Source: an uncultured Flavobacteriales bacterium (lineage in GTDB: Bacteria; Bacteroidota; Bacteroidia; Flavobacteriales_D; Crocinitomicaceae). From it: DNA of 38,323 nucleotides. Of this stretch, positions 33,263 through 38,323 are shown one piece after another (position 1 is the stretch's first letter; each line of letters begins with the position of its first letter). The notes beneath the pieces were generated by a model. That model did no database searches. It had not been told where the DNA came from and worked only from the letters and a program-made list of their open reading frames with translations. A program made the translations under genes and the position numbers. The stretch is from the NCBI GenBank assembly GCA_913059205.1, contig CAJXRM010000023.1, positions 1-38,323 on the forward strand, in the 5' to 3' direction.

Positions 33263-35554
33263 ATGAAAAAACTACTTTGTATTGCCCTTCTTGTTCCAGT
33301 ATGTTCTCTTGCTCAGAAAAATAAATTTGCACAGTTAGGTGAAGAGCTACCTACACCAAATGAATATAGAAATGCTGCTGGAGCGCCTGGTCACAATTAT
33401 TACCAGCAAAAAGCCGATTATAAAATTGACGTTACAATTAACGATCAAAATCAACGATTGACAGGTGTTGAAACTATCACCTACACAAATAATTCTCCTG
33501 ATCAACTCGAATACCTGTGGATACAATTGGATCAAAATATTTACGACGAAAACTCAGATACGAAGCTAATTGAGGTAGAAAAAATGGAAGATTTCAGATC
33601 AATTGGTGACATCAACAAAAAGTTCTTTGACTATGATGGTGGATTTAAGATAGAAGAAGTGACTTCGAGTTCTGGAAAAAATATGAGCTATGCAATTAAC
33701 AAAACAATGCTTCGCATTAATCTTGAACAACCACTTAAATCAAATACATCTATCTCATTCAAAATCAAGTGGTGGTACAACATTAATGACAGAATGAAAG
33801 TTGGTGGGCGAAGCGGCTATGAACACTTCGAAGAGGAAGATAATTACCTTTACACTATAGCTCAATGGTTCCCAAGAATGTGTGTTTACAACGATGTTGA
33901 GGGGTGGCAAAACAAACAATTCTTAGGTCGTGGCGAATTTGCGTTGCCTTTTGGTGATTACGAAGTAAACATTACAGTTCCTTCTGACCATATTGTTGGA
34001 GCCACTGGCGAACTTCAAAATGCCAACACTGTATTAACCGCAGAACAACGCAACAGATTCAAAAAAGCAAGCACATCTGATACACCAGTTTTAATTGTAA
34101 CTCAAGCAGAGGCTGAAGCGGCAGAAAAAAAGAAAGAAAAAGCACTTAAAACGTGGACATTTAAAGCCACCAATGTTCGAGACTTTGCGTTTGCGTCGTC
34201 AAGAAAATTTATTTGGGACGCTCAAAACGTTAAGGTTGGAGGCAAAAACATTATGGCAATGTCCTATTACCCAAAAGAAGGAAATCCTTTATGGGAAAGG
34301 TATTCAACAAAATTGGTGGCTCACACCGTAAAAACGTATTCAAAATATACAGTAGATTATCCTTATCCAGTCGCAATTTCAGTTCATTCAAAATGGATTG
34401 GAATGGAATATCCAATGATTTGTTTCAATGGAGGAAGACCTGAAGCAGATGGAACATATTCAGAAAACACCAAATATGGAATGTGGGGCGTTATTATCCA
34501 TGAAGTTGGACACAACTTCTTCCCTATGATAATAAATTCCGATGAACGCCAATGGTCGTGGATGGATGAAGGACTAAATACTTTTGTTCAATACTTGACG
34601 GAGCAAGAATGGGAACGAGGCTATCCATCTAGAAGAGGTCCTGCATACCTAATTGCAGATTATATGCGAGGTGACAAAAAACGAATCTCTCCAATTATGA
34701 CGAACTCTGAGTCGATTTGGCAATTCGGAAACAATGCCTATGGAAAACCAGCGACTGCGTTAAATATTTTACGTGAGACTGTAATGGGCAGAGAGTTGTT
34801 TGACTATGCATTCAAGATCTATTGTGAAAGATGGAAGTTTAAACACCCAACACCTGCAGATTTATTCAGAACTATGGAAGATGCTTCGGCTGTTGATTTA
34901 GACTGGTTCTGGCGCGCTTGGTTCTACACAACTGACCACGTTGATATTAGTATGGACGCCGTAAATAGTTTCGAGTTGAACACTATGAATCCTGAAATTG
35001 AAAAGGCTGCATCAAAAGAAGCAGATGCAAAAAAAGACCAATTCATTGGAGACACAAGAAACAAAGAGCTAATCAAGGAGACCATTAACGAAAAAGATGG
35101 TGATATTGATGATTTCTACGCGAAACATGACAAATACGCAGTAGACGCAATTGACATACAAGACTACGAGAAACTCAAGTCAGGACTTTCACCTGAAGAG
35201 CTAACGCTCTTAAACTCTGGGAAGCAATTCTATGAAATCCACTTTAGCAACATTGGCGGAATCCCAATGCCACTAATTCTTCAATTTACATTTGAGGACA
35301 ATTCAACCGAAGTAATTCGCATTCCTGCTGAAATATGGAAAATACATGAAGAAAAAGTATCTAAAGTTTTCATATTCGATAAGAAAGCTACTTCCATTCG
35401 TTTAGACCCATTCTTAGAGACCGCTGATACAGATTTAAACAACAATAGCTGGCCTTCAACAAAAGCAAGCACACGATTTGAATTATTCAAAAGTTCTCAA
35501 ACTAGGGAAAACCCAATGCAAAGAGACAAAAGACTGAAGGAATTAGGAAACTAA
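33263..35554 (+). CDS. M1 family zinc metallopeptidase
   Basis: A 763-aa secreted gluzincin aminopeptidase-like enzyme. Signal peptide MKKLLCIALLVPVCSLAQ; an N-terminal beta domain (about 50-260, with LTGVETITYTNNSPDQLEYLWIQLDQN typical of M1); the catalytic domain with zinc ligands His413 and His417 and catalytic Glu414 (IIHEVGHNFF), third ligand Glu436 (WMDEGLNTF), spacing HExxH-18-E as expected. The substrate motif is WIGMEYPM rather than GxMEN, as in many Bacteroidota members. The C-terminal 180 residues are charged, with a beta domain (LYEIHFSNIGGIPMPLILQFTFED-like). Likely periplasmic peptide digestion. Followed by a strong bidirectional terminator; downstream partner of DUF6702. Confidence 0.93.
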   Translation: MKKLLCIALLVPVCSLAQKNKFAQLGEELPTPNEYRNAAGAPGHNYYQQKADYKIDVTINDQNQRLTGVETITYTNNSPDQLEYLWIQLDQNIYDENSDTKLIEVEKMEDFRSIGDINKKFFDYDGGFKIEEVTSSSGKNMSYAINKTMLRINLEQPLKSNTSISFKIKWWYNINDRMKVGGRSGYEHFEEEDNYLYTIAQWFPRMCVYNDVEGWQNKQFLGRGEFALPFGDYEVNITVPSDHIVGATGELQNANTVLTAEQRNRFKKASTSDTPVLIVTQAEAEAAEKKKEKALKTWTFKATNVRDFAFASSRKFIWDAQNVKVGGKNIMAMSYYPKEGNPLWERYSTKLVAHTVKTYSKYTVDYPYPVAISVHSKWIGMEYPMICFNGGRPEADGTYSENTKYGMWGVIIHEVGHNFFPMIINSDERQWSWMDEGLNTFVQYLTEQEWERGYPSRRGPAYLIADYMRGDKKRISPIMTNSESIWQFGNNAYGKPATALNILRETVMGRELFDYAFKIYCERWKFKHPTPADLFRTMEDASAVDLDWFWRAWFYTTDHVDISMDAVNSFELNTMNPEIEKAASKEADAKKDQFIGDTRNKELIKETINEKDGDIDDFYAKHDKYAVDAIDIQDYEKLKSGLSPEELTLLNSGKQFYEIHFSNIGGIPMPLILQFTFEDNSTEVIRIPAEIWKIHEEKVSKVFIFDKKATSIRLDPFLETADTDLNNNSWPSTKASTRFELFKSSQTRENPMQRDKRLKELGN

Positions 35555-35569
35555 CTAGAGCTTAGTAAC

Positions 35570-35608
35570 AAAAAAAAAGCGTCCAACTTTGTTGGACGCT
35601 TTTTTTTT
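35570..35608. terminator. Bidirectional intrinsic terminator
   Basis: A perfect stem AAAAAAAAGCGTCCAAC / GTTGGACGCTTTTTTTT around a 3-nt loop (TTT, 35588-35590) with T-tracts on both strands. It lies between the M1 peptidase (plus) and the secreted carboxypeptidase-regulatory-like protein (minus), whose 3' ends face each other. Confidence 0.93.
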
Positions 35609-35627
35609 ACTTTTTAATTATTAAGCT

Positions 35628-36368
35628 TTAGTTCTTATTCTCAACATCTCGAAAGTCTCTGTTTTTAACCTTCATCCATTGATAATGATCGAATTTGTCT
35701 TGAATAAAAGTAATCAACTCCATTTCAGATGCTGTCTTCAAAAAGGTCTCATCCATATTCAAGAATGCAATAAATTCATCAAACTCCTCGTCAGTTAATT
35801 CAATTACTTCATACGCTACATACGTACGCAACAATTCCTTTAAGACATTTCTTTGACTATCCAAATGCTCTTGTTCCGCCACCCATCTCTTCGCCTTCTC
35901 CTTTTTAGAAAACGCTTGATACAAAGCTGTTATCGGACTCTGAAGCACCTCGATACCTGTCACCATACGAGTTTCCCTTAAAGCTAAAGAAGAACGCTCT
36001 TCCTTTATCTGTTCCAATGATTTTAAAGGGTGAACTACCACCTCCGCGATATCTTGTATTTTATTCTCAACATAATACTTACCAACATGTCTACATTCCT
36101 CATCTCCCTGCACAACAACAGTTACATATGGATATCCTCTTACAGACAAGGCGATTGTATCACCTTGAGAAGCGTAAACTGAAAAAGTTCCATTCGGCTG
36201 ACCAAACACACCTTTTCCTGTTGATCGATTAACAATCATCAGGTTATAAAATGATTGAGGACGCAATGAATCAACAACTTTACCTGAAAACAATATGTTT
36301 TCACAATCCTGACTGAACAGAGAACCTCCAGTCCCAAGAAACAACGCTATTAAATATTTACTTTTCAC
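35628..36368 (-). CDS. Secreted CarboxypepD_reg-like protein, unknown function
   Basis: A 246-aa protein from a GTG start at 36368. It has a signal peptide (MKSKYLIALFLGTGGSLFSQDC), a beta-sandwich resembling the carboxypeptidase regulatory-like domain (about 20-100: ILFSGKVVDSLRPQSFYNLMIVNRSTGKGVFGQPNGTFS; ASQGDTIALSVRGYPYVTVVV), the VEVVVHPLKSLEQIKEE-type link, and a helical C-terminal domain of about 130 residues with acidic ELTDEEFDEFIAFLNM. The open frame extends upstream to a TTG at 36398, but that lies inside a predicted promoter, so GTG 36368 is preferred. Function unknown; these are common in Bacteroidota envelopes. Length and fold fit no enzyme I recognise. Confidence 0.75.
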   Translation of the reverse strand: MKSKYLIALFLGTGGSLFSQDCENILFSGKVVDSLRPQSFYNLMIVNRSTGKGVFGQPNGTFSVYASQGDTIALSVRGYPYVTVVVQGDEECRHVGKYYVENKIQDIAEVVVHPLKSLEQIKEERSSLALRETRMVTGIEVLQSPITALYQAFSKKEKAKRWVAEQEHLDSQRNVLKELLRTYVAYEVIELTDEEFDEFIAFLNMDETFLKTASEMELITFIQDKFDHYQWMKVKNRDFRDVENKN

Positions 36369-36381
36369 TTCAACGAAAATA

Positions 36382-36410
36382 CAAAAATAGTACCTCAATT
36401 ATTTATCAAA
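36382..36410 (-). promoter_or_regulatory. Bacteroidota-type promoter of the 35628-36368 gene
   Basis: On the minus strand TTTG (36407-36410), a 17-nt spacer and TATTTTTG (36382-36389) form a full TTTG-N17-TAnnTTTG promoter. Initiation near 36375 leaves only about 7 nt before GTG 36368, which decides the start codon. Confidence 0.6.
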
Positions 36411-36437
36411 AAACAAAACAATTGTTAAAGGTGCCCG

Positions 36438-36462
36438 TTACAAATGTAAATTACATATGTAA
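36438..36462. promoter_or_regulatory. Tandem palindromes TTACAnnTGTAA upstream of mnmA
   Basis: Two copies of the 12-bp palindrome TTACAnnTGTAA, TTACAAATGTAA (36438-36449) and TTACATATGTAA (36451-36462), are separated by one base, giving a 27-bp near-perfect dyad at 36437-36463. They end 13 nt before the -33 element of the mnmA promoter. Near-matches occur at the start of the XRE regulator gene (38011-38022 and 38036-38047), making that regulator a candidate ligand. Inference; no binding data. Confidence 0.5.
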
Positions 36463-36475
36463 CAAATTAAACACC

Positions 36476-36505
36476 TTGTTTAAATTCGAATTTGTCGTAA
36501 TTTTG
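36476..36505 (+). promoter_or_regulatory. Bacteroidota-type promoter of mnmA (leaderless)
   Basis: TTG (36476-36478), a 19-nt spacer and TAATTTTG (36498-36505) match the full consensus. Only four bases separate the -7 box from the ATG at 36510, so transcription would begin at or next to the start codon. Confidence 0.6.
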
Positions 36506-36509
36506 CAAC

Positions 36510-37688
36510 ATGAAACGAGTAGTTGTTGGTTTATCAGGCGGAGTTGACTCAAGTGTTACGGCATTGTTGCTCAAAGAGCAAGGATATGAAGTTATAGGTA
36601 TGTTTATGCGCAACTGGCACGACGAAACAGTTACTATCTCTGATGATTGTCCGTGGATAGATGATTCAAACGACGCACTACTTATTGCACAGCAACTCGA
36701 TATCCCTTTTCAAGTCATTGACTTAAGCTCCGAATACAAAGAACGTATTGTTGATTATATGTTTGATGAATACAAAAACGGACGGACACCAAATCCAGAT
36801 GTGCTTTGCAATAGAGAGATTAAATTTGATGTTTTCTTAAAAGCAGCACTAGAGTTAGGTGCCGACTATGTAGCCACAGGACATTATTGTCGTAAAATAA
36901 AACACCCTGATGGAAGTTTCGGTCTTTTAAGTGGAAAAGATCCAGAAAAGGACCAATCGTACTTCTTATGCCAGCTAAGCCAAGATCAATTGGCAAAAGC
37001 ATTATTCCCTATTGGAGAATTACTAAAATCTGAAGTGCGAGAAATTGCAGAGCAAGGTGGCTTGCATACGGCTGACAAGAAAGACTCTCAAGGTCTATGC
37101 TTCGTCGGAAAAATAAGTCTACCAACCTTTCTACAACAGAAATTAGAGCCAATTAAAGGAGAAGTGATTGAAATACCTGAAAATAATCAAGAATTCATTA
37201 AATACGAATCAATCTCTCCAACCATTGAAAATGTACAATTACTAGCAGAACCATTTAGCTACACAAAAGACATGGGAACTGTTGTAGCATCGCATCAAGG
37301 AGCACACTACTACACCATTGGACAGCGCAGAGGCTTACATATTGGAGGACGACCGAAACCATCTTTTGTAATTGGAACGGATGTAAATTCAAACATCGTT
37401 TATTCTGGACAAACAGACGAACATCCAGGACTGAATAAATACGCTTTAAAAATTGAAAACAAGGATTTTCATTTTGTGTCTAACATGTTTGATATTAACA
37501 ATTTAGACAACTGTACTTACAGTATTAGAATAAGGTATCGTCAAGCACTACAACAAGGAAGTATACATGTGAAAAATGATGGTATTTATATTCTTTTTAA
37601 AGAAAAGCAACGAGGGATTACACCAGGACAGTTTGCTGCAATTTATGATGGTGAAGAATTGATTGCAAGCGGAGTTATAGCTCACTAG
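36510..37688 (+). CDS. mnmA: tRNA-specific 2-thiouridylase MnmA
   Basis: MnmA adds the 2-thio group to wobble uridine-34 of Lys, Glu and Gln tRNAs, using ATP and sulfur from a relay. The 392-aa protein has the PP-loop SGGVDSSV (9-16), the catalytic Cys100 in DVLCNREIKF, the GADYVATGHYC motif, KDQSYFLCQLSQDQL, the second catalytic Cys197 in DSQGLCFVG, and the C-terminal HYYTIGQRRGLHIGG and RYRQ domains. Both cysteines and the length are standard. ATG 36510 gives MKRVVVGLSGG. The last 14 bp overlap the convergent XRE gene. Its promoter lacks an untranslated leader and carries upstream palindromes. Confidence 0.96.
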   Translation: MKRVVVGLSGGVDSSVTALLLKEQGYEVIGMFMRNWHDETVTISDDCPWIDDSNDALLIAQQLDIPFQVIDLSSEYKERIVDYMFDEYKNGRTPNPDVLCNREIKFDVFLKAALELGADYVATGHYCRKIKHPDGSFGLLSGKDPEKDQSYFLCQLSQDQLAKALFPIGELLKSEVREIAEQGGLHTADKKDSQGLCFVGKISLPTFLQQKLEPIKGEVIEIPENNQEFIKYESISPTIENVQLLAEPFSYTKDMGTVVASHQGAHYYTIGQRRGLHIGGRPKPSFVIGTDVNSNIVYSGQTDEHPGLNKYALKIENKDFHFVSNMFDINNLDNCTYSIRIRYRQALQQGSIHVKNDGIYILFKEKQRGITPGQFAAIYDGEELIASGVIAH

Positions 37689-38016
37689 AACGGTACTCTT
37701 TAAACGTTTTATCAGAAAAAAACACAACAATCCGTTCTATATCGTTTTCACTTGAAAGGGTCTTTGTAATTTTATTCGTTTCTGTAGAAACCTCCTCTTT
37801 AAAACCTCCTTCTCTTGTCGCTCCGGTCAGTAACCACGACGCATTTACGTTAGGATAAGTGTTAATTACCTTAGCGAGAAAATCAAGGCTTGGATTGTTT
37901 CTCCCACTCAACACATGAGACAAATTCGATCGTTTGATTCCGACTTTATCCGCAAATGAAGAAGGACTTTCATTATTTGCTTTAATAATTAATTGAATTC
38001 TATCTTGAATTAACAT
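37675..38016 (-). CDS. XRE-family helix-turn-helix transcriptional regulator
   Basis: A 113-aa repressor-like protein. The N-terminal HTH domain (about 3-65) reads IQLIIKANNESPSSFADKVGIKRSNLSHVLSGRNNPSLDFLAKVINTYPNVNASWLLTG, a typical Bacteroidota Cro/C1-type domain. The C-terminal 40 residues (SSENDIERIVVFFSDKTFKEYR) are the short tail found on such regulators, probably for dimerisation or sensing. ATG start at 38016 lies inside the TTACAAATGTTA half-palindrome, and another related site lies 20 nt upstream, so autoregulation is plausible. The gene's 3' end overlaps mnmA (14 bp, opposite strand). No phage genes are nearby. Confidence 0.9.
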   Translation of the reverse strand: MLIQDRIQLIIKANNESPSSFADKVGIKRSNLSHVLSGRNNPSLDFLAKVINTYPNVNASWLLTGATREGGFKEEVSTETNKITKTLSSENDIERIVVFFSDKTFKEYRSSEL

Positions 38017-38047
38017 TTGTAAACAGGTAATTTATTTACAATAGTAA
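38011..38047. promoter_or_regulatory. Candidate operator copies at the XRE gene start
   Basis: TAACATTTGTAA (38011-38022) and TTACAATAGTAA (38036-38047) each match 9 of the 10 fixed positions of the TTACAnnTGTAA palindrome seen in tandem upstream of mnmA. The first overlaps the XRE start codon; the second would lie in its leader or core promoter. Centre spacing is 25 bp. Confidence 0.4.
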
Positions 38048-38074
38048 TCAAAATTTACAAGACAAAAAAAGAAA

Positions 38075-38099
38075 AGTCGCTCACTTTCATGAACGACTT
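38075..38099 (-). terminator. Likely terminator of the truncated right-end gene
   Basis: A 10-bp stem with one mismatch (38075-38084 AAGTCGCTCA with 38090-38099 TGAACGACTT; six perfect G/C-rich outer pairs) is flanked on the minus strand by a T-rich tail complementary to the A-rich stretch at 38062-38075. It lies just after the stop codon of the gene fragment on the minus strand. Confidence 0.7.
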
Positions 38100-38121
38100 G
38101 AATATATTTAACTTAAACTGT

Positions 38122-38275
38122 TTAGTTTAAAAGAAATGAATTTTGAGAATTTTGGTTATCCGCACTCACCTCACCTTTCACTAGATCCATTAATGAAGCT
38201 ACTTGAAAAATTGAAAGTGTACTTTTTGTACCTTGTATGTTGTGTTGTGATAATTTAAACTTAGCTGATTTAATC
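38122..38275 (-). CDS. C-terminal fragment of a truncated protein (unknown)
   Basis: On the minus strand an open frame runs from the contig's genomic edge (38275) to a TAA at 38122-38124, coding at least 50 residues: IKSAKFKLSQHNIQGTKSTL, then SIFQVASLMDLVKGEVSADN and QNSQNSFLLN. It has no start here because the contig ends in adapter at 38276. A terminator-like hairpin begins 23 nt after the stop, in the right position and orientation, which supports that it is real. I do not recognise the family; the fragment is polar with a short amphipathic stretch (LSIFQVASLMDLV). A small complete protein starting just outside the contig is possible. Confidence 0.55.
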
Positions 38276-38323
38276 CTGTCTCTTATACACATCTGACGCT
38301 GCCGACGATCTACTCTGTGTAGA
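38276..38323 (-). other. Illumina Nextera adapter (not genomic)
   Basis: CTGTCTCTTATACACATCT (38276-38294) is the reverse complement of the Tn5 mosaic end, followed by the reverse complement of the read-1 linker (38295-38308), the S504 index (TCTACTCT, 38309-38316) and the P5 arm (38317-38323). It mirrors the left end; together they look like a terminal inverted repeat but are library adapter. Confidence 0.98.

Noticed and set aside
37675..38016. XRE gene as evidence of a prophage or toxin-antitoxin system
   Set aside because: No integrase, phage structural gene or toxin partner is adjacent; the visible neighbours are mnmA and a truncated unknown.
38113..38130. TTAAAC/GTTTAA inverted repeat at the stop of the right-end fragment
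   Set aside because: Six A/T-rich pairs, weak, and the stronger hairpin at 38075-38099 explains termination better.

Overview
This window is a 38.3-kb assembled fragment of an AT-rich, gene-dense bacterial chromosome, almost certainly from the Bacteroidota, order Flavobacteriales. Three things point there: gene orders known from that group (nusB-DUF1573-yajC next to a leucine dehydrogenase; parA-parB-DUF5683-dapB-lepB-WbqC; DUF6702 next to an M1 peptidase), Bacteroidota-type promoters (TTG-N17-21-TAnnTTTG), and Bacteroidota protein forms (315-aa NusB, 632-aa signal peptidase I, PUR-like DUF3276, PF06580/LytTR two-component pair). A Crocinitomicaceae- or Cryomorphaceae-like member is possible but cannot be shown here. 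Both extreme ends are not genomic: positions 1-46 and 38276-38323 are Illumina Nextera adapter (Tn5 mosaic end plus an i5 index) in inverted orientation. yajC on the left and an unrecognised gene on the right are therefore cut off.

Layout. 47-2754 (minus): Leu/Glu-type dehydrogenase, nusB, DUF1573 lipoprotein, yajC. 2836-4988 (plus): an ABC exporter half-transporter with an altered Walker B motif, then a PUR-like nucleic-acid-binding protein. 4989-11695 (plus): chromosome partitioning (parA, parB), DUF5683, lysine/peptidoglycan precursor synthesis (dapB), signal peptidase I, WbqC and an endonuclease/exonuclease/phosphatase lipoprotein, mostly overlapping or touching. 11783-14991 (minus): cold-shock-domain protein, small lipoprotein, DEAD-box-type helicase, ICMT-like methyltransferase. 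15202-16864 (minus): rhomboid protease, class IV aminotransferase and YwbE joined by ATGA overlaps. 16929-22264 (plus): lipoprotein L,D-transpeptidase, rpe, a secreted unknown, tandem universal stress protein, CvfB-like S1 protein. 22279-24047 (minus): LytS/LytR-type sensor kinase and regulator. 24161-30027 (plus): type-23 (Ntox23) family secreted protein, pyrG, yidC, FabH-like KAS III. 30081-32621 (minus): a DPM1-like GT2 and a GT-C-like membrane protein. 32759-35554 (plus): DUF6702 and an M1 metallopeptidase. 35628-36368 (minus): secreted protein with a CarboxypepD_reg-like region. 36510-37688 (plus): mnmA. 37675-38016 (minus): XRE-type regulator. 38122-38275 (minus): tail of a truncated gene.

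Most of this is housekeeping: envelope protein export (YajC, LepB, YidC), cell-wall precursors and crosslinking (DapB, L,D-transpeptidase), chromosome segregation, tRNA thiolation and CTP synthesis. I saw no tRNA, rRNA, CRISPR array, transposase, integrase or defence island, and no gene-free stretch longer than 300 bases (the longest is about 205 nt at 14992-15195). The signals most worth following are a tandem palindrome TTACAnnTGTAA upstream of mnmA with degenerate copies at the start of the neighbouring XRE gene; an apparently leaderless mnmA transcript; several promoter -7 boxes whose TTG mimics an upstream start codon; an acidic insertion inside the first S1 domain of CvfB; and the Glu-to-Asp change in the ABC transporter Walker B motif. 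I found no clear evidence for a wholly new biological system.
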